Positions 23,630 to 34,830 of a stretch of 64,000 bases of DNA are shown here, in pieces. The DNA lies in the NCBI GenBank assembly GCA_036873755.1, contig JAVTVY010018782.1:1-64000 (forward strand), in the 5' to 3' direction. The stretch is from Hanleya hanleyi. Its lineage: Eukaryota; Mollusca; Polyplacophora; Lepidopleurida; Hanleyidae. Position 1 is the first letter of the stretch. Each line of letters opens with the position of its first letter. The notes beneath the pieces were generated by a model that was not told the DNA's origin, made no database searches, and saw nothing but the letters and a program-made list of their open reading frames with translations. The position numbers and the translations under genes were made by a program.

Positions 23630-24040
23630 CTCTCAAGAATATAACGCTGCAAAAGTGGAACTGGCACAGAGCGTCCGTCTGCATGGTGCATAATCATGCT
23701 GAGTATCCTATACGAGCGGATGAGTGCAGAACAAATGGACCTGAGGTTCCTTATATTGGTCTCCAGATTCAGGAATTATCTAAACTTTCGATGATCCAAC
23801 TGTCAAAAGAATTTGAACATTCAGTGAAATGTGAAAACGTGTTGAAATAAATCACGACAATGTTATCGAGATTGAAAAGATGACCAATTTTGAAGAAATT
23901 ACGAAACAAAAATGTGCAAACGATTTCCCCATGATATTATTTTAAACTAGGAAATATGTGTTCAAATGTGGTTTGTGCATATTTGAATACTTTTCCACAC
24001 AATGGTCATTAACGCGTCAGGCTTTCAATAAGTGCAACAA
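23630..24040. other. No recognisable feature
   Basis: Contains the last part of a chance frame ending at 23850 and scattered 'tgttcaaat' words that anticipate the inverted repeat that follows. Confidence 0.35.
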
Positions 24041-24168
24041 ACGACGTGTTCAAATAATGAACACGTGTGTTCATATATTTGTACATCATTTTGAACACCT
24101 TTGAACCCCGCTGTTGAAATTTTCAACACCTGTGTTCAAAATGGTGTTCATATTTCAACACGTCGCGT
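24041..24168. repeat. Miniature inverted repeat rich in 'GTGTTCAAA' words
   Basis: 'cgacgtgttcaaataatgaa' at the left pairs with 'atatttcaacacgtcg' at the right, and the inner words 'ttttgaacacc' and 'ggtgttcaaaa' also pair. The short core contains a second stem, 'gttgaaattttcaac'. It is a fold-back or miniature element with no coding potential. Confidence 0.75.
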
Positions 24169-24169
24169 G

Positions 24170-25645
24170 TGACCCTTCCTGTTGCTAGCAGTAGTTCGGT
24201 GCCGAATGTTTGGTGCAGTTTTACCTGATGGACTTTCCCCATATTCAATGTAATTCCATAGATCGTAAATGAATACGAGATGAGAACTAAGTGTATTCAA
24301 AATAACCCACTAATCATTCCTGGGTCACATGTTAGTAGTAGAGAAAGTGATGTCTACTTCTCACATTGTACTTGGAAAATCACCCGGAATCATTTGGAAA
24401 AGACGTAGACAAGACCAGAAGCAATAAATGAACTGCTACAGAAAGACCAAATTTGGTACGTTTTTGAGGTTTATACATGTCACACGTGTGTTAGCGAAAA
24501 GAATATGCTATACCTGGAAAGAGCGTAAGTAAGTATAATTGCGAAATGTCCATATAAGCATATTACGAAAGATGCGCTTCCGGGTTCTGCAAACGCGCAC
24601 ACGATTCTATACAACCCCAGCATTAACCATAAACACGAAGATGCGCTAAATTTACTTTGCTAAAAGTCTGTTTGTAAAAAGTCGAGCCTATATATGTTGC
24701 GGTTAGCATCAGGGAATTGCAATTGAGAAAGTGCGTAACAAAGTACATGAGCCGCCTTACCCTCGAGGTGTATACATACACGAACAGTTCCGCTTCAACT
24801 TTTTTTGTAATTTTGTTAACTCCCTCACCTCCGCAGATACCATTCGACCTCAAGAACAAATCTGAATGAGTTTTTGAACTAATTGTTACAAAAAAATGAT
24901 CTCATCTACACAGCTATATATAGTTTGACTGCGTAGGATATGCTATTTAATGCAAATTGGTTACGGAAGCCCACAGACTGGAAACTATTTGTGGTTGTTG
25001 ATGTTTTTATGTTTTAAGCGTGTACATCAATTACTGAAATGTTATCTTCTTATATATCTGTATCAATTAGAATTTAAATTACGTTTACAGTCAAAATAAA
25101 TTCATCAAAATCTCGTTGTGATGAGAATCACGTGCTCACGAGAAAGTAACAAATCGGAATGGTGTCGCTGTCGGTTAACCAGATTTCGGACTGGGCGTTG
25201 TGTGTGATTAACAAGAAAGACACGAGTAAAAGCATTTTATCGGTATTTGTCAAACATGGCAATGCTTTAAACAAAAACAGTGTTAATGTATCAGTATTCT
25301 ACATTCGTCCCTGGGTTAACATCAAAGCCGAGCAATAAATCTACTTATTACACACTGAAGTTATAAAGATTAACACTGACAGCACAACGTATATTGTTAA
25401 TATTTGGTTTAAAAACTCAGGAATAAGTGTAATATGTATTGACCTGAACTAAAAAAAATGAAGATGTTTAGCAGCGAGACAAAAATGAAGAAAATAAGAA
25501 GAGAGGAGACTCGATACGATTTGTCACCCAAGGATAGAACGAGTAAAAAAACTACAAATATACCGTACGCACATACCTCGAGTCATGTAACTATTAGTTG
25601 AACTCTTCTATACACAAATTTTCAAAAGTAAATGAGACAAATTAC
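24170..25645. other. No recognisable gene or repeat
   Basis: A/T-rich with chance frames under 80 codons. No family motif. Confidence 0.4.
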
Positions 25646-25650
25646 ACAGT

Positions 25651-26325
25651 AACAAGTGCAAACTGCGAATAGACAATGGCCATATAACGGGTACAAACTG
25701 CAAATAGACAATGGTCAAATAACGCGTGCAAACTGCAAATAGACAATGGTCATATAATGGGTGCTAACTGCAAATAGACAATGGTCATGTAACGAGCGCA
25801 AACTGCAAATAGACAATGATCATATAACGGGTGCAATCTTCCAATATGCAATGGTCAAATAACGGGTGCAAACGGCAAATTGACAATGTTAGTTTAACAG
25901 GTGCAAACCGCAAATAGACAACCGCAAATAGACAATAGATAGATAACGGGTGCAAACTGCAAATAGGCAATGGTCATATAACGGGTGCAAACTGCAAATA
26001 GACAATGGTCAGATAACGGGTGCAAACTGCAAATGGACAATGGTCAGATACGGGCGCAAACTGCAAATAGACAATGGTCATCTAATTTGTGCAAACTTCC
26101 AGTATACAATGGTCATACAACTGGTGCAAACTGCAAATTGACAATGGTCATCTAACGGATGCAAACTGCAAATAGACAACGTTCATATAACGCGTGCAAA
26201 CTGCAAATAGACAAGGGTCATATAACGGGTGAAAATACATATAGACAATGGTCATATAACGGGTGCAAACTGCAAATAGACAATGGTCAGATAACGGGTG
26301 TAAACTGCAAATTGCAAAGTTAACA
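25651..26325 (+). repeat. 35-bp minisatellite, about 19 copies
   Basis: The consensus unit can be read as 'caaactgcaaatagacaatg' followed by 'gtcatataacgggtg'. Copies vary by substitutions ('agataac', 'catctaac') and a few indels, for example a doubled 'aaccgcaaatagac' near 25910-25930. There are no unique spacers between units. Frames on both strands (25785-25970, 25950-26141, 26148-26381) are by-products. Confidence 0.95.
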
Positions 26326-26329
26326 TTTG

Positions 26330-28030
26330 AAATGAATAAGCAACATCGATTATTCTCTCGTGTGTATCGATAATTCTCCAATCGTCATCGAATTATTATC
26401 CAAATTATATTAATATACACTTTTGTTTGTGTGGTACCGCAGATCTTCACGGGGCAATTCGTGTGGCAAATTCAATGAATTAGTGGCATCAATTATTCAT
26501 TCATCATTATCGGTAAATCCATATCGATAAATTAATTGATGCAATAAATCGTTGCTCGATGAACGAATTCGCGATATCACCAAATCATGTATCGATATTC
26601 ATTGAAAGCACAGATCAGCAATGAAAGAACAGATTTAGCTGTGTGTGGTGGAGGGCGATCTTTTCCACCACCCTGGCTGACACCACCGAAACCCCTGAAT
26701 ATCTTTGAGGTTTGAGATTTACAAAAAAAACTTTCCACATTATATAGCTGGACCAAGTGCTACTAGAAAATTTAAACACTATGGAAAAATTCCAAATTAT
26801 AGCCACGAGGGGAATTCTGAAATTGTATTTCCCTTTTTTAACTGCTCCGTGGTCCCTCAGTCATTTCCATTATGTTATTGAACATTTCTCGGGTATATGA
26901 AGTAGTTTCCGCGAGAGAATGCGTATCGAAATATTTCTCCAATTTTGTCCAGAATAACAAAACAATTATTCAATAATGGACATGAACCCATTCTGTATTT
27001 GCTCTGTTCCATATCCTGCTGATATTACACATATTGAATTGCATTCCTCTGTCGAAGTTCACATGAATATCAGCTGTTATGACAGTTTAAGGAAGTAGAC
27101 GACGTTCTTTTCTAGAGGTTGTATTTTTTCAGTATTTATTCATCAGGTTAATAGAAAATAATAGATGAACAAAAATTGGGGGGTTATCATACTCATTATG
27201 AAAATATGTTTGTCATATGTGTATCATTGAATAGCCATAACACTGAATACATAGGGAATTTTGTAGCTTGAAGCTCATTAAATAAAACCTCCTCAGGTCA
27301 AATTTTCCACTTTTTGCTATATAATACTAAACACATATAGTTCTTGTTGGATACTTAATAAAAACGGGGACGCCATGCTTTTGGGCGAAATAACAGTCGT
27401 ATTACGGGCAAAATTCATGTGGCAATTTCAGTCAAAAATGGAGGTAGGGATGGTCGAGTAGAAGTCTGGCTGGAAAATTTGCCTTACGAAGGAGTTTTTC
27501 TGAACATTTTCAATTTAGTTAGTGTTACACCACTGCCCTGGAGGGACAAGAATATATCTGATGCATAAATTGACCTCTGGTGGCCAAAAATGTCATTAGT
27601 ATAACGAGGGCAAATCTGTACTATGAAAAGCAGAACATTTTGAAAGAATAAATTGGTCAATAATAGTAAGAAATAAAACTTTTACCGTATCCCCCGATAA
27701 TGTGAATTAAACAAAATTGAGAATTATAAGGAATTATTTCTTTTCAATTCAAAAATCAACGAATACAACCAGGCCTAAAACCCAGACCTCATGTCTGTCT
27801 GTGATTTTTAGTCGATAAGGTTACTTGTGAAAAAAGATAAAAGAAGACAAGTACAGTTGTTTTATTAATTTCTTTTAAGCATTCTCAAAATGCTTCCTGT
27901 AATATTATTTATGTGTTACTTAGAAGAGGCAATGTGAGCTTTAAGTGATTTGTTTTTAGTTCATTTTGAATATACAATCAAACAAAATTTATTTTTGTTG
28001 TGAAATTTCATTTTTGTAGTTTATTAAGAA
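26330..28030. other. No recognisable feature; A/T-rich
   Basis: The stretch 26340-26620 is rich in 'atcgat(a)' words ('gtatcgataatt', 'catatcgataaatta', 'gtatcgatattc') without a clear period. The remainder shows no motif or frame worth calling. Confidence 0.4.
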
Positions 28031-28035
28031 ACCTT

Positions 28036-28103
28036 GTACGGGGTTTTTGTCTGCTGGGTCTTTGTCCATGGGGCTTTTGTCCGCGGGACTCTTTTCCATG
28101 TGT
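28036..28103 (+). repeat. Short degenerate repeat 'gggcttttgtcc'
   Basis: Four imperfect units ('ggggtttttgtct', 'gggtctttgtcc', 'ggggcttttgtcc', 'gggactcttttcc') spaced 15-18 bases apart. It lies inside the chance frame 28000-28236. Confidence 0.7.
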
Positions 28104-28109
28104 TTCTCC

Positions 28110-30255
28110 TGAAAATTTTGTCATGGATTTGAATATACATGTAGCAGAACGTTTAAAATGTCTTTTCTTTAGGTTAAGTTGCTCGACGACTTTCCAGGTC
28201 GTTGTGCTTGTGCCATTTCAATCAAACTGTCATTAAACGTGCTTAAACGTTTCTGTTTTTCAGTGTCTTATCTTTCTGCTCGTAGAACAGCGTAAATAAA
28301 CAATATTTTTTTTCTGACCTGTAGAAAGGTAAAATGCGTTCGTTTGGATAAGTCTGTGACTTTTTCGCCTTGTGGGAAAAAGGCGGTTCATAACCGAAGA
28401 TTTAAGGTACATCCTCTCCATTTGAGATTTTGTGTGTTCGTATACAGTGAATGTTAGCAATAACTACCAGGCAAATTAAATACTGATTAATGGTAATCTG
28501 CTCCTCCAGTTGACAATGACAAATTATCCGACGGATTGTTCGCCACTGAGTAATTTATACTATTAAATAAACATAATACAAATCCGGAGAAATGTCTTTC
28601 GAATCTTGTTAAACTTCATTCGGGACTTCTTGATTTATGTCGATGTTGTCCAAAATTTAAGTCTTCGGAACAGTTTATTTGGTTACCTCTATATTATGTA
28701 AAGATGTTGTTTATGTGATACATGTATACTTTCATTTTATTCAACATAACGTACGATGAAATCAACAAGGTTTTAAGGATTCCATTTTGCAGTAGAATAT
28801 GATTCTATAATACACTTTGTGGAGTTACTGATGGTGGAGGTAGATATTAACCGCCTGACCCTTTCTGGCCTTTGATCGCAGCCTGATAAATAAAATGAAG
28901 AATAAATTGAAGCCATAAGAAACCATAACGTGATTCCAAATTATTTGCGTTATTAATTTGTTTTATATTTTTTTATAAATTTGGTGAATTATGAATCAAA
29001 ATCACATTACTTTGATATCCTCGGTATTGCCTCAGAGGATTTTATTATTTGTACCACAGAATTGTCCTAAAGAGACAGATCAACCTATTAATAGCTTGGA
29101 GATGAAGCAAGAAATAATAGTAATCATGTCACGGTTATGCTGAAGATGAATCAAGAGAAATTGCTATGAAGGTCTATATTCCAACGATGGATAATGATCA
29201 GTTCAAACGTCAAGGCCTACTTTACAAAATGATTATATTCAAAACGAAATTTGGAAAACATCGAGGCCCCTTCAAAATGTATGTGATAAGCTGAAGTCTG
29301 TGAGGCGCCGTCAAGCAGACACGGAAATGTTTATTCGATAAGTAGTTTACATGAGAATATGAAACCGAAACTTATGAATAAAATATAATAAAATAAAGTT
29401 TTGAAGATTATGAAATTCAATACTATGTTTCAAAGGAAAGCAAGTCATCTTTACATCTCAAAGTGGCTTATTTATTCAGATCTACCCATTAAGTGGCAAT
29501 ATATCAGTTTCTCCGGGTAGATGAGCAGTCTGGTGCATCTAAACGAATATAAAATTGAATAAGTGTTTTTAATATTTATTGATCAATGGGATGCAAGCAA
29601 TACTAAAATACTGGTGGCTAGACATGCGTTATATTTGACGGAAAAAGTACATTTATAAAAGATCATCAAATTCATCAAAGGAAAGAAATATTAATATGAA
29701 AAATTTCAGCATTATATGATATAAATATCCCGCTTTTAGTTTGAAAATTGTAATCGTTCATTGAATTGAATGACTAGATCCATTGGATACTGTAATCAGC
29801 TAATGAAAGTCAAGAAAATATGTTCGTCAAATGAAGCTTTTAGGAAGCTACTTTTGTTTCGAATGTTCCAATGATTTGTATTCAGCTATATTTAATATAG
29901 TAACAGGTGATAGTTCGAACAATCTACCAGTAGAAACTAGAATTCTAGTGGTAGAATCTGAGATTTTGCGACATAATTGGGATATCTAGAATTTTACTTG
30001 TAGAACCTGAAATTCCAGTTTCCATGAGTTACAGTGAGTTACAATCTCGTATATTCTACCAGATTCCAATATCTATAGAACGTCATATAAAGCACGAAAC
30101 TGTACGTCCACAAGAAAATAGATGAAGGATAGCCCTGCCACGCATGTGCGCACAGTATAGTCTCCAAAATTACGACTGTGAAACCTGCCTTATGTAATGG
30201 TCGAATTTATTAGATTTACAGCCTATAGCATCACAATAGAATACCTCTGACACAA
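28110..30255. other. No recognisable gene or repeat
   Basis: A/T-rich. One local palindromic patch near 29930-30010 contains several 'tagaattcta'-like words ('aactagaattctag', 'tctagaatttta'). No coding evidence. Confidence 0.4.
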
Positions 30256-30257
30256 CT

Positions 30258-30452
30258 ATTCTTGCTCTTCTCATTTTCTCTGCTCATTTGCTCTTCTCTT
30301 TTGCTCTGCTTATTTGCTCTTCTCATTTGCTTTGCCCACTTGCTCTGATAATTTGCTCTGATAATTTGCTCGGCTCACTAGCTCTTCACATTTGCTCTGC
30401 TCATTTGTTCTTCTTCGTTGCTCTTCACGTTTGCTCTGCTCATTTGCTCTTA
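30258..30452 (+). repeat. 13-bp minisatellite ('catttgctctkct')
   Basis: About fourteen imperfect 13-base units such as 'catttgctctgct', 'tatttgctcttct' and 'aatttgctctgat'. The leucine/cysteine/serine-rich frame at 30288-30524 is an artefact of this repeat. Confidence 0.88.
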
Positions 30453-30680
30453 GTATGTCTTGATACTCTCATTTTCCCACTACTAGGCAACTGCGACGTG
30501 AATTACGACTATTGTTGGTTATAAAAAATAAATCATTATTGTTACTGCGCGTCGTAATTTGTGACACAGAATGTAGTGCAGTATATCCTAATAAAGAAAA
30601 TCTTGATTATGACAAATATAACCGAATGCACTACAGCAAAGGTTCGTGAAACTTGACAATATAGATTTTTTTCTTTGATA

Positions 30681-30845
30681 ACACAAGACTATTCTATGGA
30701 TAACCACTTCTTTATTGGTGTGGAGCTGACGTTTCGTTGGAGATACTTCCAACTTTTTCAAAGCTAATGAGAGGCTTTTTAAAGACTAACGAAACTTCAG
30801 CTCCACACCAATAAAGAAGTTGCTATCCATAGAATAGCCTTGTGT
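30681..30845 (+). ncRNA. Stem-loop with hammerhead-ribozyme-like core (Penelope LTR type)
   Basis: Long arms (30681-30738 and 30788-30845) are near-perfect reverse complements. Within the loop, 'CTAATGAG' (30764-30771) and 'GAAAC' (30791-30795) match the hammerhead core CUGAUGA...GAAA, with G5 changed to A. They flank a plausible stem II, 'aggcttt-tt-aaagact' (30772-30787). Stem III would be 'ggtgtggagctgacgt' pairing with 'acttcagctccacacc' (one mismatch), placing a GUU cleavage triplet at 30731-30733. Stem I is weak. Penelope-like elements are known to carry hammerhead motifs in their terminal repeats, and Penelope-type sequences are abundant here. The changed G5 is normally essential, so it is probably inactive. 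Confidence 0.6.
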
Positions 30846-30849
30846 TGAC

Positions 30850-31280
30850 AATATAGAGACATTCACATATTTCCGACACGATCTTCTGGGTGCGGACAGG
30901 AGCGGATTTTGCCTCTATGTCCCTGAAACGAAGAAAAGTTCAGGACGCTATGGATTTATTTTTTTATTTATTCCACTTTGACATGTGTCAGAAAGGTCAC
31001 ACAGGTGAATATATATAAACATAAACGCAGAAAATATACATGAAAATAATTAAAAAACACAACAATGGAACGTCAAGATATCACAAAAAGTAAAAAAGAC
31101 ATTTCACATTCTGTAACCTTTACTATAAAAATCGGCTAAATCACGGAAGTACGTAAAAATTAAGAATTAAGATCTAACTACATTTGTATTGGCGCAAGTG
31201 GTATATATTAACATTAGCATAACTCAGGGTGGGGGCGGGGGGATTCCGCCCAGTGCATTTGTCCCTTGTAAGCCATCCAT
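30850..31280. other. No recognisable feature
   Basis: A/T-rich, with a G-run 'gggtgggggcggggggatt' at about 31227-31245. No frame or repeat. Confidence 0.4.
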
Positions 31281-31985
31281 CTCAATATCCATCAAAATAT
31301 TAAATCTATAATTGCTATTCTGATCGCGGACCTCTGAAGAATTACTAAAGGAATGCAATAATGCAATATTTTCGAAAAGCGTGACATGGGATTGTCTATC
31401 AGCTATCTTCAGAACAGAAGAAACGTAGTTTGAAGGAGTCTGCTATAGTAAATGTGGACATACCTGTTATGTAACAGGATGCAGCCAGAGATGTTTAACC
31501 GCAAAGCTTTATTCTAGTTTCATTACTGCACGAGGTTGTTGATCAAATGTGAGTAATACATAAACAACAAATTACAGAATATTCGTGTTGGTAAATATTC
31601 GTGTTGGATTGTGAGTATGGGTAGTGACCTTCGAACTCAGGGTTGATCTTTAGCCTCGGACCTTGAATAGGGATCTCATACTGCAGTTGACAAGTTGGAG
31701 TGTATCCAGAGAAGACAGTTCACGTACTTATGAGTCATCAGTAGTAGAAAATGTACATTTCAAGTTGGATTGGGTGTGTAAGTTTGGGCTCTATGACCTT
31801 GGCTGTGATAGTGGATCATGAACTGTATCCAGAGAAAAATAGGTCACCTGACACATGGGCTTGTAACAGTTGTTAATTAGTTAATTATGATGATTTGGGG
31901 GTGGGGGGATCCGAGGCCGCAAAGAAAAGGAGAATGGCGGACACTCAAGTCCAAACAGGCTAAGTTGAATATATCTTACTTAAAT
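31281..31985 (+). repeat. Direct duplication, unit 1 (~0.7 kb)
   Basis: Matches 32091-32820 nearly base for base with an offset of about 815 bp: 'attgctattctgatcgcgga' occurs at 31311 and 32126. Unit 1 lacks a 12-base piece near 31950 ('ggtgtggtcgcc' in unit 2). Both units include 'atggcggacactcaagtc', an ATG in good context that runs to a stop within a few codons here. The pair could be a simple tandem duplication, or the terminal repeats of an element whose inside has been lost. Confidence 0.93.
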
Positions 31986-32090
31986 TTTTTTTCTGGTCTG
32001 GCCTGTTTGAGCGGATAATTGTTTTCCCGCCAAATTCTAACCGATATTTCCAGATTAACCGTAACCCGGATAAAAAGATAAAAAAATATC

Positions 32091-32820
32091 CATCAAAATA
32101 TTAAATCTGAATTCAGTCAACTATAATTGCTATTCTGATCGCGGACCTCTGAAGAATTACTAAAGGAATGCAATAATGCAATATTTTCGAAAAGCGTGAC
32201 ATGGGATTGTCTATCAGCTATCTTCAGAACAGAAGAAACGTAGTTTGAAGGAGTCTGCTATAGTATATGTGGACATACCTGTTATGTAACAGGATGCAGC
32301 CAGAGATGTTTAACCGCAAAGCTTTATTCTAGTTTCATTACTGCACGAGGCTGTTGATCAAGTGTGAGTAGTACATAAACAACAAATTACAGAATATTCG
32401 TGTTGGTAAATATTCGTGTTGGATTGTGAGTATGGGTAGCGACCTTCGAACACAGGGTTGACCTTTAGCCTCAGACCTTGAATAGGGATCTCATACTGCA
32501 GCTGACAAGTTGGAGTGTATCCAGAGAAGACAGTTCACGTACTTATGAGTCATCAGTAGTAGAAAATGTGCATTTCAAGTTGGATTGGGTGCGTAAGTTT
32601 GGGCTGTATGACCTTGGCTGTGATAGTGGATCATGAAGTGTATCCAGAGAAAAAAAGGTCACCTGACACATGGGCTTGTAACAGTTGTTAATTAGTTAAT
32701 TATGATGATTTGGGGGTGGGGGGATCCGAGGTCCCAAAGAAAAGGAAAATGGCGGACACTCAAGTCGGTGTGGTCGCCAAACAGGCTAAGTTGAATATAT
32801 CTTACTTAATTTTTTTTTCT
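32091..32820 (+). repeat. Direct duplication, unit 2 (~0.7 kb)
   Basis: Second member of the pair described at 31281-31985. It carries the extra 'ggtgtggtcgcc', so the reading from the ATG at about 32749 stays open for longer ('MADTQVGVVAKQAK...', about 35 codons). It ends against a C-run (32829-32836), whereas unit 1 continues into 'cctgtttgagcgg'. The linker between units is only about 105 bp. Confidence 0.93.
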
Positions 32821-32839
32821 GGTCTGGTCCCCCCCCCGC

Positions 32840-33855
32840 GACCAAATCAACATAATTAACAAATTAACAACGGTAAGCGAGCCCCTGTGACAGTGCCGTC
32901 ATAAGTGTGAGTGGGTTGTATGGCCCTGGGTGTAAAGTGAGTATATGTGGGTCACACTGGGTCCAATGTCGAGGTTCTAGGGAACGCCTTCGTTGTGTAG
33001 TCATACAATATTCTGCCCATGGTGTGACTTTGAAGTCATTTGTGCGCATTGGCTCTGGAGAAGCAGTAGAGACAGCGCAAAACAGATCGGTTGCTTAATC
33101 GGAACTAGACATCTACATACTAGCCCACAGAGGTGACCATTGACATGGTTCTATTGAAGCTGTCGTGTACAGTATCAGTGCCGCGGTGTGTCCGGTGACA
33201 TCATCGATGCGCATGAGCAGGGATTTATGTGCGTTTTGTGTTTGGGCACACACTTCCTCATGCTATCCCAGAGTAGTGTCATGTGAGATTATATGGAAAG
33301 GCAGAATCTGCTACTCGTCATGGCCGTCGTATCACGTTGACTGGTAAGTTATCCTTTTCGTCATCCCAAATTCTGCCCCAAAAGGTGAGTTCCCTTTCTT
33401 CCATAGTGTCAGCCGTCTCTGCATCAGTAGCTGCTGAAGAGGGCGCATTCGATTCGAGCCGTCCTCAATATGCAACGTTATCCATGTATAAGTATAAGCC
33501 ATAGTGAAGGTCAGGCGTCGACTGCTCACATCTTTTGGTTAGAGCTGCTTGATATGACGGGCGTCAACAGGCGTTGATGGACGATGCTGAGTGCTAAGAC
33601 GGACATTGGCGGGCATCACTGGGCGTTGGCGGGCGTCAACGCCATGCAGCTAACCATATGCCCTGGGGCTATTTGTATGGGAGTAGAGAGGCTATATAAT
33701 TTCCCGTCTGCGTCAGCGTTGCCATGAAGGTCTAAATGAGTGATTCTAAATAAATCCTTAGCCATACACAATTTGGTCAAATTAGAAAAAATATAATCAT
33801 TTTCTTGAGAGTTGCCTTCGGATTAATGTCTGCCAAACGACATAAACCACGAATC
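32840..33855. other. No confidently recognisable feature
   Basis: Only overlapping chance frames of 60-73 codons on both strands. A local cluster of 'ggcg(ttggc)gggcgtca' words lies at 33560-33650. No domain motif is visible. Confidence 0.4.
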
Positions 33856-33864
33856 CTATTTTAA

Positions 33865-34805
33865 TTAGTCGTAATTTAATCTTTTTGTCGTATGAAACTC
33901 ATGGGACAGGTTTTTCTCTCTTTTCCGTAGGATCACCCGAATAGCCTCATTCAGGATCAGCAGATTATGATCATTGGTAGTTGTGTTGGTATCATCTTTG
34001 GGCAGTATCTGTGTCTTATGCACCAAAAAACATTCCTGAATATCATCCATGTGACAAGACGGCAACGCATAATTTCACACCGGCGTTGAGCTGCATCTGC
34101 GGTCTCACCTTCGTGTATTGCTACGCCAATAATAGTATCAATGCTTACTCGTTGGCGTAGGGCTGCATCGCCCATGACATCGAGCCAGCTTGATGTAGTT
34201 GATCAGAACGCCCTGGGGCCTCGATTTGAACGTCGGTTTGGCGTAAAGCTTCACCTCTAATGTGTTCGTCCTAGTCCAAAACGTTCAAAGTTTACATTAG
34301 TCAAAGTTGGCATCGTAATGCTCATGGTAAAATTCCGATGATTGTGTTGTATGGGATATATATAGCACTCTTATGGTCGATCAACCGTTGACGCTTTTGA
34401 TCTTAATGATGAATTCAAACAGTATTTCTTTTGAGCTCTATCTTTCGCCGCTACCCAGTTCATGTCCGGTGTTTTAAACATTGTTGCTGTTCGCTCGATC
34501 TCCATACAGACGGGGCCATTGTCCAAAGATTTCATATTGAGGTCGACATACTGTTGACGTAAAGACGTAGTTCGAGTGCCAGTGTGTTGAGGGCTAACAT
34601 TTTGACTTCCTCTTTCGAATACCCGTTGTGGTGAAACTCTTACTAGGACCTTTAACACAACGTCCACAAATCGGCGCCCGACGTTTGAATTGTCCTTGGC
34701 CGCACCCATCAGATCATCTAGTAGTACATGCTCAGGGTCGAAGTAATATGTTTGAGCGAAAACGTGAGGTGTGCTAGAGACAAAGTTAACATTCTCCAAC
34801 CGCAT
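33865..34805 (-). CDS. Unrecognised coding-like region, probably broken
   Basis: A 144-codon frame (34805 to 34371) is followed by shorter minus-strand frames at 34175-33957 and 34065-33865. The first protein is hydrophilic, has no signal peptide or membrane segment, and includes 'VRVSPQRVFERG' and 'NMKSLDNGPVCMEIER'. Composition and a lower stop density than the neighbouring DNA make it look like decayed coding sequence read through at least two frameshifts. I do not recognise a family. It ends 26 bases from the outer tip of the giant inverted repeat, so it may have been cut by that insertion. It could be a mobile-element or virus-derived gene, but nothing here shows which. Confidence 0.35.
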
Positions 34806-34830
34806 AGTCTCGTGGGCGGACGGCCACTGA

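Noticed and set aside
23373..23850. Overlapping 103- and 98-codon frames on opposite strands
   Set aside because: Both largely lie within dispersed repeat R2, and the corresponding frames are not kept in the copies at 18.5 and 62.2 kb.
25651..26325. CRISPR array
   Set aside because: The 35-bp units abut each other with no unique spacers, units vary freely, and the context is eukaryotic. The same applies to the 48-bp array at 52.4-53.3 kb.
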